Of a stretch of DNA of 64,000 nt, positions 36,301 through 50,200 are shown one piece after another. Position 1 is the first letter of the stretch, and every line of letters starts with the position of its first letter. Under the pieces are notes generated by a model. That model ran no database searches, had not been told where the DNA came from, and saw only the letters and a program-made list of their open reading frames with translations. The translations under genes were made by a program, and so were the position numbers. This DNA comes from Euglena gracilis (lineage: Eukaryota > Euglenida > Euglenophyceae > Euglenales): the NCBI GenBank assembly GCA_039621445.1, contig CP154956.1, positions 12,461,443 through 12,525,442 on the forward strand, written 5' to 3'.

Positions 36301-39300
36301 CTGCTTTTTGACCACTTTTTGACCACTTTTGCTGCTTTTTGCCGGCACAGGATGTGGTGCAGAGGTTAAAACAGCAACAACCAAGGAAAGACACAGCAAA
36401 GTGTGGCCGTATCCGACCAGTCGATTGTTTTGTCCAATATATTGAGCTCCAAGGCCGGTCTTTTGCAGGGAGTGGCTTCGGCTGCGTCTCAATCTTGTCC
36501 AGTATCTGCATCCGTTGCATCCTGCATCCACTGCCTTGTCCAGCATCTGCATCTTGTCCACCATCTGCTTCTTGTCCAGCATCTGCATCTTGTGCAGTAT
36601 CTGCATCTTGTCCAGCATCTGCACGTTGTCCAGTGTCTGCTTCTTGTCTAGAAACTGCATCTTGTCCAACATCTGCATCTTGTCCAGCATCAGCTTCTTG
36701 TCCCAATGCCTGCATCCAGTTCATCTTGTCCAGCATCTGCATCTTGTCCAGTATCTGTCCAGTATTCATCCGTTGGCTCCTGACCAAGCCAAAATAACCA
36801 CAAAAGCCCAAAAAATGGCCACAAAAGGCCAAAATTGACCACAAAAAGCCCAAAAAGCAACCAAAATAACCAAAAACTGCCCAAAAATGCCAACAATGTC
36901 CACAAAAGATTGTGAAAAATGACCCAAAATCACCAAAAAGACGCAAAATGGCCAAAATGCCATAAAATCTGCTCAAAAAGGCCCCAATTAGCCCAATATT
37001 GGCCAAATCAGTGATAGATAGCCCCCAAATTAGCAAAAATTGACCCATAATGGCCAAAATGGGTGTAAAACTGGAGCTTTGTGGGAAAATTATCCCAAAA
37101 ATGGTTCAATTCTCCAAAATATACAAAAAAAATGCCAGCATCGCCCTGCATCGCCCAGCATCGGAACCCCACCTCTGGTCTCCAAAAATCCAGCATCGCC
37201 CAGCATCATCAGAGGTGCTTGGTGCCTGCATATGGGTCCCAAAATGGGTCAAAAAACACCCGGCGCCGAAGGTGCCGGAAAAATTTTTTTCGGGTCCAAA
37301 ACTGCCCTGGGGGGGGGGCGGTCCTTAAGGGGCGGTCCTTAACTAAAAAAAAAAAGAATCCCGTCCCTTATGGACCGCCCTGGGCTCGAGCCAGCCCTTA
37401 AGCGAAGCTTTGATTCACAATCCTGCATTGGGCACCGTTGCACATTGCTGGGACATTTTTTTGCTTCATCAACAAACAAAGGTTTTCCGTTTTTGGAGAC
37501 ATCTCAAAAAGTTGGGCTGGTATTTCTTGCACTGTTCTGTCACAACTTTTGGGACTCCCACAAACTAACCAATCAGCACCAGCGTCCTCATCAGCTTGGG
37601 TCAAGTGCAGTGAAATTCACCATCATCTGATCTGGATACAAATGGGATCCGAAGGGGGGAATGACAAATCATGTTGAGATACTTAAACCCCAATGATCTT
37701 CAAATGACATTCACGTATTTGTGAAGGAAAAATCTTCAGTTTTTCTTGGCCGAGAAATCTTTTGGTCCAGCCTGGCTTTGCCAAGCTGGCCTAAACTTCA
37801 ATTCAGGGAGGGGATGTCAACCACCCACCCACCCACCCAAAATCTAGCCAAAATTGGTCGCCTGCTCTCGAAAAACCCCCGGGGAGCCACACAAGTGTTC
37901 ATCAAATCTATCGCCTGGAGTCCCTGTGGGGGCAGGGTTCCCTCTGGTTTAAGAAACCCCTGGCAAAAAAATACCTCGACTTTGTGGCGCTACTCTCCTC
38001 CTGTAGACACTCTCCTCTTGTCTCAGAAGACCCCACTGTTAAAAGCAACACTTGCAACACTTGTGCACCTACAAAAATGAACCACTTTGGCTCCGCATAG
38101 GAACCACTCGGGAATGCAGAAAAATGGGTCCACCACCATAACAACACAGGAGAGGGAACACCACAATTCAGCTGCAAAGCAAGCCTTCACCTTCCACGCG
38201 ACAGGGTATTCTTTTACAATCTTACATTTTTTTTTTACAGGTGGAGAAAAAGAGGCCAAACTGAAACCAGTATTTCTGAGATAAAAAAGGTGAATGACAC
38301 AAGACGCAAAAAACAAAAATCAAAAATTGTTCATTTGGACCTGATATTTTTGTGAATGGGCCCTGTACTTTTATGCCAGGCCCTTAACTTTTATTGCTGG
38401 GCCCTGAACTTTTGCCGCCAGGTTGCATGAAAACAGCACTACTGGGAACCAAAAGCACCATCAGTTTGAGGACTGGATGAAACTCATCAGCAAGGTCTGA
38501 ACAGATTTTTCATCATGGGTGCTTGTCATGACGCAGAGGATCAGGAAACGAGGTTCCTCAAATCACCAGTTTTTAGACTGAAAAATTTGCCCCGAAAATG
38601 CTTTTTTTCACTTCACTCGTGATAAATTGCCTAAATAAAGGGTGAAAGCCTCTGCTTCTAACCAGTTAGGCGACTCTAGACACCTGACTAAAAAAAGGCC
38701 TGGTCTGAGCCCCCCCCCCACCAACTGGAAAACAAATTCCTCAGGAGGTGGAGATGAGGTTTGTAATAGGCTTTCTGGCCAAAAATGTACCAAAAATAAT
38801 CTCAAAAATAGCCAAAAATGGGAATTTTTGGAAAGTCAGGGTCCAAAAAAATTCTCCACGCTTTGCGCTGACGCAAAAAAAAATCCCCACTGGCAATTCG
38901 CAACTTCTCCAGCTCCAAACAGTTGGTTGGTTTAAAGATGGTTCCTTTGCGCACTTCTGAGAAGAAAGAAGGAACATGTCCACAAATGTGCAAAAGAACA
39001 TCGTTTCGCTGTCATGTGGGTGTCAATCTGCCACAGACCTCAACAGGATGAAATTCTCCTGTATCCACCACTTTCATCATTTCATGACAAAAATTTTCAG
39101 GCTTCTCCAACCATCCATTTCAACCTTGCAAACACATTCCTTTCACAACAGTCCTTTTGCAACAAACTTCAAAAAACTTCACACAACATTGCAGACCAGC
39201 AAAAACAACCAAAAGAGTGCAATGTGGCGGATGGGTTTGGATTTTGTGATATTTCTGGTTTTTCGGGGGTCAAAATGGGGGGTTTCACAATCCCACACAT

Positions 39301-42300
39301 GGAGGATCAAATTTTGCCTTTCCCCCGGGTTTCCCCCGACAAAATCGTTCAAATGTGCCACGGACGGTCAGCGTGCAAAATTCAAAAACTGCCCTAACCC
39401 CCTGAAATCAAAAACGTTCCTTCGCGCAAGTGCACGACACGATACAAAAGAAGTCGAAATGCGAGAGCCGCCGCCAAAGATTTTGGTGTTCTAAATTTGC
39501 TGACACCACCCGTTCATATTTCTCAAACAAATCAAAAAAACGTTGTGGGGGGAGCTGAAACCATCAGCAGGAGTGTTTTCATCAGCTTAGGTCAAGTGCA
39601 GTGAAATTCACCATCATAAGCACAAATGGGGCCCAAAGGAGAGGGAATGGTGGCCAAAATTGCAACGAATGGCAGCACCAAGATTAGGCAACCCCCCCCC
39701 CCCGGGAGGCACTGCCTGCCTGCCCAGGCAGACGACACACAGCCCCCTCCTGGCGCACTGGAAGAGTCAGCCTGGTGGGCAAGCTTTTCTGTGTTAGAAT
39801 GGTGACAGGGAGTTCATCCCCTCAGTTGGAGCGTCCTCATCAGCTTGGGTCAAGTGCAGTGAAATTCACCATCATGGGCATCGACCAGGTTCTGGAATAA
39901 GCAGCCAGAAAAAAAAAACGCTTTCCCAAGCTTTTCTTTTCTTCACATTCCTGGAGCATGCTTTTGCTTGAGGAACAGGGTTCAGGGATTTTCTTAAGGA
40001 CCCCCCCCCCGAGGGGGGGGGTCCAGCCTCTGGCTGGCAAAAAGGCTGCTGGCTGGACCCCCCCCGGGGGGTATAGGGGGGGGGGAGGGGGGGGTCCGGG
40101 GGCTGGGCTGGGCTGGGTCGATGAAAAACAAAATTTTCTAAAACATTTTTTGCCATTTTCGGCATTTTGATAGATGGAGCTTGGTCAAGGCTGGGGGGCT
40201 GTGACTGGGAAGCTGTGATGAGGGGAAAAAATGCAGGCATAGGTGAGCTGGGCAGCCCAGTTTGCTGGCCGGCCTTCGGTTGGCTGGCCCGGCCTCTGGC
40301 CGGGCTGGACCCGACTTTATTTCATTCGACCCCCGGGGGGGGGGGGGGGGCTCCCAGCCAGAACTTGGGCTGCTGGCTGGATTTGAGCTGCTGGCTGGCT
40401 GGACCCGCCCCCCCGGGGGTAGGGTACCCTCCGGCTTAAGAAAACCCCTGCCAGGGTTTTTTTTAAGACCGGGGAGGGGTCCACCCTCCCCCCTCAGGGG
40501 GGGGGTCCCGGGGGACCCACTCAAAAATCGAGAAAAATTCCAAAAATAGCACTTTTTCAAAAATGTTCGGCGCCTTTATATATTATATATCCAACCCCCC
40601 CTGGGGGGGAGGGCTCGGCTGGACCCACCCACCCCACCACCCCCCCCCCCCCGGGGATCCACAACTACAAAAAACCCTGTTGAGGACCCCCCGGGTCCGC
40701 TGGCTAGCAATTTTGCGAGACACTGGAAAAAATGGACTAGCCAGACCCCCCCGGGGGGGGGGGGGGAGGTCCGGGGCCAAATTGGACTAGCTGCAGCCAG
40801 GGGCTGTTTTAAGACCAGGGGGGGAGGGTCCCGGGGACACTCAATTTTCCCCGAAAAGGCCAAAAAATCACGAAAAAATGCTAAAAAAAATAGCACCTTT
40901 TTCAAAAATTGGCGGCGCCTTAAAAGCTCCGAAAAGATTATCCCATCCCCCTGGGGGTGGCTCGCCCCCCCACCCAGGGGGTGGTCGAAGACTAAAAAGA
41001 ACTCCTGGCTGCGGCCCACCTTCCCCCAGGGAACTGCGAAAGAAGAAACCTGTTTTGGAGCCCGTTCCTGTGATCATACAATTGCTCACCGACCCCCGGT
41101 GGGGGGGGGAGGGGGGGCTCCACTTTTTGAAAAACCAGTCAGTCACTCATTTTCAAAAAACCAGCCAGTCACTACCCCCCCCCGGGGGGGGGGGTCGGCC
41201 ACTCAGAAAAACGGCCACTTTCCAGTCACTTTTTCCGGCGCCTTTGGCGCCGGGATCACTCAAGCCACTTTTGCCCACTCCTGGCCGACCCCCCCCCGGG
41301 GGGGGGGAGGGGGTCCGCGCCAAAAACCAGTCAGTCACTCTGAAAAAACTAGTCACCCACCCCCCCCGGGGGGGGGGGGTCGGTCAGTGCTTAAGCAATT
41401 GCCTGCCTGTGATGCAACCAACCTGAGTGATGCAAAAACCCCTGTTTCACTACACATTCGAACGGCACATTCAAAATTCGCCCCCAAAAAAAGCAAAAAT
41501 TGACATATCTCAGCAACAAAAAGCAAACCAAAGCAGGTGATTAAAAAAAATGATTTTTTGCATCGCCGAACATTGCCTGTCCAATAAAATATCAAGAAAA
41601 CACTTTTTTCCAATCCTGTTTAAATCCTCACATTGAAATATTTCAGCTGTCGTTTGAATGAATGGGGCATTGAGAATTTTTGCTGTAGCTTTTTTGGGTG
41701 CAGAACTTGTTCCAGAACTGCTGTAAAAGGCTATCACCGCACGCGCTTTTCTGTGCCACGTTGCCAAAAACACATTTTTAACTACAGCAACATACAAACC
41801 TGGCTCGAGCTGAGCAGGTAATACGGGAACACCAGCAGGATGAGCGGGCTGAACCGGACCCAGCGGAGCGCGGGGGAGAGGTTGTCCAAGTTCTTTGCCA
41901 TGCCCGGGCGCCATGAATGGTCTCGCTCACAATCGTTGTGGAACTGCAAGGGGGAAAAAACAGCAAATTGTCAAAATGGGTACAGGAAAATGGACAAAGA
42001 AATTTGGCATTCTTCGGTGAGAACAGGTCATCATCAGCAAAAAAAAATGTTTCCTCGCCCATCCATCCAAATCACCAAAAATATGTTCTCGACTTTTTAA
42101 TTTTTGACCCCGTTCAAGTCCCAGTCCGGCCCTTTGGCTGAAAGGGGGGGGAAATGAAAAAAAAACTTTCCTGTCCCTCAAGCACCGTCCTGGGCGGGGG
42201 GACTCTTCACCCACAACACCAGCAAAGAATGCAAAAAATGGGCTGTTAATTTAACTTTTCAACTTTTTCAAACTTTTACAAAATTCGCCGATGGTCAATC

Positions 42301-45300
42301 CCCAGATCGGCGTTGGCTGTCCCTCAGGCCTGAGGGCGGTCCTCAAGGGACGGTCCTTGACAAAACCAAAACATCCAGCCCAGACACTTTTCAGGACCGG
42401 GGGGCGGACCATACCATTGCTTACCGACTGACCGGGGGAATCACTTTTCACTTTCAAAAAAACCAGTCAGTCACTCTTTGAAAGCAGTTGCCCACGTCCC
42501 CCCCCCCCATAAGGTTAGGTTCAATGACCCCCACCCGGGGTGGCTCAGAGGCTGGCTCAGACGCTCAGAGGCTGGAAAATGTGGGCTGGCTTGAAAAAAG
42601 CAGCTGGCTGACCCCCCTGGGGGTTCCGGGCTGGAACTTTGAGACCTGGGTATCAAAAACCGAAACTGCAAAAATAACCCCCACCAAATAAAAAGCCCCC
42701 ACTGGGGGTTTGGTTTTGCTATCCAAACATACCCCCCCTGATGAGGAGCTGACACTGGTGTCATTCAGGGAAGAGAAGAAAAATTTTGGGTGGACACACC
42801 ATTTATTTCACCAAAAATGCTCCATTTTGGATGCCCCTCTGCAGTTGCCTGGGGTCAGGCAGGGATGGATGGAAAGCCTTGAGGGGGGGGGGGGTCGGAC
42901 CCCCCTCCCAACACGTGGGGGGGGGGGGGGGTGGGTCGGACCCCCCTCCTACCTCGAAACTGAGGGGGGGCCGAAAATTTTTCGATTTCATGGACGGGCA
43001 AAGGGCCGGAAATCAGGTCAAAATTGGTCAAGAATCCCCGATTTTTCTTTGAAAATCGATCCAAAAATGCTCGTTTTTTGAAATTTTTTGAACAATTTTT
43101 TGGGGGAAAACACCAACACATCAAAAAAAAAAGGACAATATGTTCAAAAGGTAGCAAAACAGGGTATTTTTGCTCATTTTCCGGCGCGCAACAGCAGGAA
43201 GAAAATTTTCTGCTATTTTTGGCACCTGTCAAGGAGGGGGGGGTGGGGGGTCCGGACCAGGTTTTGAATAGTGCTGAGCTCTTTATAAGCGTGCCCCCAC
43301 CCCTGCATTGACCCCGGCCCGGCGGCCCGGCTGGCGGCCACCGGCGGCCCAGCTTGTCGACTTTTTTGACCCGGTTTTGACCCAAAGTCAATGGGTCGGC
43401 GGCCCAAAACGGGGCGCCGGCGGGTCGAAAGACGCTCATTTTCGGCTCAAAAACTCTTTTTCCGGGTCCGGGATTTCAAGAAACATCGTTTCGGGCAAAA
43501 AAAAATTTTTTCGATTTTTTTCGACTTTTTTTGGCCAAAACGGCTAAGTCGAACAGTGGAAAAAGTGTACAAAATGGCCTAAAATGGCCTAAACTGGCCC
43601 AAAAAAAACGCCCGTATCTCGGGGTGGGCGGTGAGCTGCGGGGAAACCAAAATCCCACTAGATAGAGCGTTCCAAGGGCTTTAATTTAGGTCTCCGGACA
43701 TTTCCTTTGATTTTGCATCATTTTCGAGAAATTTTGAAAACATCGATTTTTTGACCCCCCACCCCCCGAAAACGGCTAAGTCGAACAGAGGGAAAAGTGT
43801 ACAAAACGGCCATCTGCGCCGAAAACGGCCATATCTCGGGCTAGGCGGGGAGTTGCGGGGAAATCAAAATACCGGTAGATGGGGCGTTCCAAGGGCTTCA
43901 AATTAGGTCTCCGGGCATTTCCTTTGATTTTGCTTCATTTTGGAGATATTTTGAAAATTGACATTTTTTTGGCCGAAATGGCAGAGTCCAAAGCTTAAAA
44001 ACCAATCCTACCGAGTTTGGACCCTTCGCGCGTGAATAACTCGGGCCTGGCGGGGAGTTGGGGGTCCAACCCAGGTGATTCGGAAACTAGGAATCCAGTC
44101 GCTCGCGACTGAAAAAAAAAATTCCGGGAACCGGGCCGGGATCATGGTGATAATCCGCCGGTTCCCGAGGTGGCCCCGAGGGGGGGGGGGAGGGGGGTTC
44201 GGGGGGGTTTTCCCCCAGTGGTAAGCTTCGCTCTTACCCATAAAGGGATAAGAGCTCAGCGACCCCCCCCCTACCACCTTACCCCCCTAGGGGGGGGGGT
44301 CCCCTACCACCGACCTCAATACCGAAGGGCTTCCCATCCATCCCTGGGGTCAGGCTTTTGCTTAAGGATCCCCCCCGGGGGGGGGGGGGTACTGGCTAGC
44401 CAATCGGCTGGACCAGTGGACACTGGAAAAAATGGACTAGCTAGACCCCCTGCCCCCCCGGGGGGGGGGGGTCCCCTGAACTGGAAAAAAGTTTTTCCTC
44501 TGGCGCTGCGCGCCGAGGTGGAAATGAGGTTTTAAATAGGTTTTCTGGCTGATTTTGTTCCTAAAATTCCCAAAAATGGCCCAAACCGGGCCATTTTTGG
44601 GGGTCCCACAAAAAATTTTCCGGCGCTTTGCGCCGGTCGCTGGAAAAATTTTCCACTGGTTAGCCCTGCTAGCAGACCCCTCCCCCGGGGGGCTAGACCC
44701 CCCCCCCCGGGGGGTCTAGCAGACCCCCAGGTCTAGGGGGGCTGCTGGAAATCCTGCTGGCCAAATTTGGACTAGCTGCAGTCCAGCCCCCCCAGGGGGG
44801 GGGGTTCTGCAATCCCTTGAGCAGACCTGACCTGGAGGGACAATTTGCTTAGACTGAACGTGCAGGTGCCATTCATGTTGATTTTCAAAGCTTCAATGCT
44901 TGCCGTTGTCTTCCAAGAGGTCTTCTTTGTGAATCATTGACAGGAACACGGCATTGCCACATGTTTACGGATTTTAGGCAGCAAAAGTCTGTTATATTCC
45001 AGCCTTTTCTCAGGGGTTTTAGGCAATTTGCATTTTTTGCATTTTTTTGCATTTTTTTTGACTTGCATGACTTGCATACCTCCCAGGTCACCAAACTTTT
45101 TTAAAAAAAGATGAGGACCCTGAGGTCATCTCCCTTTCAGGCGACATTATGGGCCCACCATGGGGGGTGCCCAGAATGACAAGCACAAGGTCCAGAATGC
45201 CTTTGCGTCCAATTCCAAAGACAATCTCATCAAGAACAACGGACGGAACGCCATGCCTGATGATGATGCCAGTGGCTGATGCGCCACCCGTTGAACGGCA

Positions 45301-47247
45301 CAAGCAAGGGAGCATGGCAGACGTGCCCCAGCAGCTGATTCAGCCACCTGGAAAGGAAGACGTCAGAACAAAGCATGCGAAACGCCGCAGATTGCGCTAC
45401 ATCGTATGGGGTCAGGGTTGGATAAGGCCTCGAGGTTCGAGGTCCCCGAGCCCAACCACAGGTTGCCATGGGCAGGGCGGTCCTTGACTTAAATCAACGT
45501 AACAGCTTGAGCGAAAAAAAACCCTCCTGACCAAAACATCCACAGGCCAAATGGGCAAGCACCCATCACCTCCCCCCAATTTGGTGCTCTGGTCGGCCCT
45601 TGTCGGCCACGGTCAGCAAATAATCGGCCACAGGTGAGGTATGCCAATAAAAAAAATGGCCATGCAATGCACTTTAAACCACTTCTGCGCACCTTTGCCC
45701 TGTTTTGGTTGCTTTGGTTGCCTTTGACTACTTTTGAACAACCTGTTTCTGCTGCTTTGCCAACTTGACTGAACCCCAAAATGAGCAGGGGTTCTCTGAA
45801 AAACCCCAGGGGAGAGTACTGGAAAAAAGTGCTGGCCCCCAGGTGGGGAATCTGGGGGGGGGGGGGTCCTGCTGGTTGGCAGCTGGGCCCGGCAGGAACC
45901 CGAAAAATGATATGGGAGGTGCTGGCTGGAAGAAAAGTGCTGGCTGGACCCCCCTCCCCCTGGCGGCAGGGTCCCCTCCAGCGCAAGAAAACCCCTGATT
46001 GTGACCATCCACAGAGGACAGACCTTTTCTTTTTCCCACCTTTTAAGGACCGCCCGCCGGCCCAAGAGCTCAATGACTTAGACTCACTTAGACCGAAGGG
46101 GGGCATCGGCCATGCCATTGCTTAGCGATCCCCAGAGGGGGAGGGGGGGGTCACTTTCCACTCTGAAAAAACCAGTCGGTCACTCCACCCCGCCGGGGGG
46201 GGGGGGGGGATCGGCCACTCTTGAATGCGCTTATGTGGCAAGGCACTATGGTGAAAATCTCAAAAAAAAATTCCAAAAAATTTCCAGCGCCTTCGGCTCC
46301 AGGCCAGCCCAGGGCGGTCCTTAAGTAAATAAACATCAAAAAATGTGTTTTTTGAGAGCTTTTCAAATTGGGACCCCCGTTCAAGTCCAGGCAGGGAATT
46401 TATTTAAGGGAAACCCTGGGGGGGGGGGGCAGGCCGCATCCGGCTGGAAAAAGATGCTGGCTGGATTTGAGCTGCTGGCTGGACCCCCCCGCGAGGGGTG
46501 GGCGGGGGGAGGGGTGGGGGGCTCCGGGCGCTGGGCTGGCTGGGGGCTGGGCTGCGGGCGAGGCAAAACTCAAAATTTTCTAACACATTTTGGCCTTTTC
46601 GACATTTTGATGGGTGGCGCTAGATCAAGGACGGGGGGCTGTGATGGGGAGGGGCTGCTTCACGAGGCGGAAAAATGCAGCGGATTAAGTGAGCTGGACA
46701 GCCCAGTTGGCAGGCGGCCTGTGGCCGGACCTTCGTGGGCCGGCCAGCCGGCCTGGCCGGCGCTGGCCCGACTTTATTTCACTCGACCCCGGGGGGGGGG
46801 GGCGCCCAACCCGAATTGGGCCTGTGGCTGATTTGAGCCGCTTGGCTAGCTGACACCCCCCCCCCCCCCGGGGGGAGGGTACCCTCCGGCTTAAGAAATT
46901 CCCTGGTCCCAGTCCGGCCCTTGGTTGGCCCTTTGGCCGAAAGGGGGGCGGTCCTTAAGAAATTAAAAAAAAAACTTTCCTGTCCCTTATGGACCGCCCT
47001 GGGCCAGCCTCTTTTTTCGTTTTCGGGCCCACCCCACTTGGCCAGAAAACCAGTCACTCACTGTGAAAAAAAGGTCAATCACCCCCCCAAGGGAGGGGTG
47101 GGACAGATGTTAGCAATGGTATCGGCCGATAACTCCAATCACTTACAAGTCAAAACTTTGTATTTTAAAACCACCCATTAAGAAAATCCAATGCAATTAG
47201 TTGCGCGCGTGGGTGTATATACATACACACATACATGATGCACACAC

Positions 47248-47278
<31 letters not shown>

Positions 47279-50200
47279 TGTATGTATGTATGTATGTATG
47301 TATGTATGTATGTATGTATGTATGTATGTATGTATGTATGTATGTATGTATGCATGCATGTATGTATGTATGTATGTATGTATGTATATGAATACATATA
47401 TATACATATGAATATGTATATGTATAATATATATATATATATGTATATATATATATTGTATACATATGTAATTCCTAAAGCGGCTTTAAAAAACTCTATT
47501 TTTTTAAAAAATTTTCGTCTGAAAAAAATAAAGCCTGAAAATGGAGGATTAATTGAGGGGTGGGAGTGGTGCTGCGGCCAATGATCCTCTTCCCCTGGGG
47601 CCAAAAGCGGCCGCCGCCTTCACAAAATGGTCAGGGGGGGAAAGCACATCAAATGATCAGCATTAGGAGGTTTTGGACATCACGAAATGCCACACTGACA
47701 AAATTTATGTTACGTTATGATTTTCTCAAATGCTATTTCCTCACTGACTTCTTCATGCAAATCGCGAGAGTGGCATTACCTACACAGTCCGGCTTAAAAA
47801 AATGAGACCACTGAAAACTCGTGTGAAAACCTCTCCAGAATACGGAAATCTCTCCCTATGAGAGAGGCTCATGTCCAAGGTCTGCAGTAAACCAGGTGGA
47901 AACAGCCGGCAGGGTCAGAAGGACTGGAGTGTGATAGCCTCAGCAATCAGGATTCAACAATCATCATGCAAATGGATATCGCCCAAACTGATGCCTCCAT
48001 TACGATGCCAGAAGGACTGGAGTTTGCAGATTGTCAGGTGTCAAGATGCAGTAATCCATCATCAAGCCTAAAACCCACTGGAGCGCACATCCGGACGATT
48101 CTGTCCCCCAAAAATTTTTTCTTTGGGCAGAATGGCTCAGCGTCAGTATGCCAAGGCGTCCGTAATGCAAGGAAAAAATTTACAGCAGTTGTGGCACAAA
48201 CTTAACTTTTTGCTGCCACATTTTATAGGACCGAGGGGGTTTACATTCAGGGGGGGGGTTGATATCCGTGAGCTGAAACTGAAAGTGAGGTGGAAACTCA
48301 GAGGATGAAATCAGAATCAGGAGGTTTTGCAACATCATCCAAAGGCATGTCAACCGGCAGACACGCCTTTGGAGCGGGCTGTTTTTTTTTACCAACCCCA
48401 GGGGGGAGGGGGGGGTCCAGAGTGCCTGCGAGTGCCTACCCAGGCAGGCACTACCTCCCCCGGGGGGGGTCGGATTTCGGCCTGCGTCCAGGCACATTCC
48501 TTTGAAAATAGACCATTTTTGGCTCCACGGCGCCTTTGGCGCCGGGGCTGTGCTAGGGCACTTTTTGGCCGTGTGCTCTTCCCCCCCCCCGGGGGGTCGG
48601 ATTTGGAGTGCCTGCCCAGGCAGGCACCCCCCCTCCCTGCTGGGGTCGGCACCCGATTTAAAAAACAGCCTGCTTTGGAGTCCCCCCCCACCAAAACTCC
48701 GCACGCCCTCCTAAAATCGAATCCCCCCCAGGCCTGGGGGAGGTCTGGTGGAAATTCCACTGGGTCCGCAGTACCCCCAGGGGGCTGGGATCAGGCTTTT
48801 GCACCTGGGGGGGGGGGGGGGTGCTGGCTAGCCAATCGGCTAGACACTGGAAAAAATGGACTAGCTAGACCCCCGGGTGGGGGGGGTCTAGCTAGTTTTT
48901 TTTCTAGTTTTTTCCGGCGCTGTGCGCTGAGGTGGAAATGAGGTTTTTAATAGGTTTTGGGGGTCCCAAAAAATTCCGGCACTTTACAGTCCAGCCCCTC
49001 CGGGGGGGGGGGGGGACTGCAATCCCTTAAGCAGAAGTCTGGCTGGGATATTTTATTTCAAGGAGTAAATTTTATTAAAATTTTTAAGGTTGTTTAAGGT
49101 TTTTTTTAAAAGGCAGTGCTATACTTTTAAGGCGTCTAAGTCCAAGGGTCCATTCCGGCATCAAACAGATTTTTAAGGCGCCTTAAATACCCCCTGGCCT
49201 GAACCAGACTGGTTCCAAAACGCGAAATGCAAAATGGGGGGGAAGAAATTTTCTGTTGATCTTTAAAGCACTGCAAATTTGTCAAACTTGGGGAAGAAAT
49301 CCATCATTCAGACAATTCAAACACGGGGTACGTTCAATGAGCGGTGATCTTTCCACTCGCTGACCAACAGAGCCACCAAAAGGCTGGGCTGGCGAAGAGA
49401 GTGGATCTATGAATGACAGCTTAACATATACCAATGTGAATGTTGCCAAATGCAATCCTGGGCGATGCGAAAAAATGTGATTTGTCACCTCCATTTTCTG
49501 AGTCCTCTGGGGGGTTTCTGCGACCCTTAGTCTCCTTGGTCCAGGCCTTTGCTGGACCAAGGAGTCAGTAATGAAAGAGTGAGAATCAGTGAGAATCAGA
49601 ATCAGGAGGTTTCGGACATCACGTGTCCCCAAAACGATGGTTCATTGTCATTATGAACAGAAGACAGAGATGGGGCACTTCACTTTAGCCATGATCATCA
49701 GATAATCAGGACAGGTCTGTGATAAAAATTCATCATGAACAGGCGAGATGCTTGCTGAGCGCATTGTGTCACATAATTCCACACGTTATCTAAATGATTG
49801 ATTTGTAATAATCTTCCAATTTCAAAAACTGCAACGTGATAGCATCAGAATCCTACAATTCTGGGTTCATGTTCTTTGGTTCGAGTGCGACGGCTGAGAA
49901 CTCATCATTCCATTCTAAACAGATAAATCACATCATTTCTCTCTGCCTTTTGTCAGGCGTGCGGTGAACAAAATTTCATGACGCTACAATCTCAAATAAT
50001 AACATCAATTTTGAGATTTTGATTTTTCTTTCAATGATTACAATTTCTTTCAGGAGAACAGAACAGAACAGAATGCAGGGGGCAAACATGCCAGCAGGAA
50101 CAATACACGTAATTCCAGACAAGCACCAGGGACTTCCCCTGGAGGTCCCTGGTCGACCCTGGTCGCCGTGGTGCCTGAAATTTCAGAAACGTGCAAATTT

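Larger units (their letters stand above)
38221..40490. repeat. Segmental duplication, copy 1
   Basis: About 2.27 kb matching 52779-54850. It includes a K unit (39577-39875) and an E element (39983-40450). Two internal segments, 38425-38576 and 39037-39285, are inverted relative to copy 2. Confidence 0.9.

Noticed and set aside
18967-37221. CRISPR-like regular repeats in the 18-bp and decamer arrays
   Set aside because: The units adjoin without unique spacers, the host is eukaryotic, no cas gene is present, and the arrays lie inside transposons.
45149-45487. 112-residue ORF on the + strand
   Set aside because: Antisense of desaturase exon 6, which has clear homology on the other strand.
47165-47604. 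ORFs of YIHT or MYVC repeats
   Set aside because: Translation of the TATG microsatellite.
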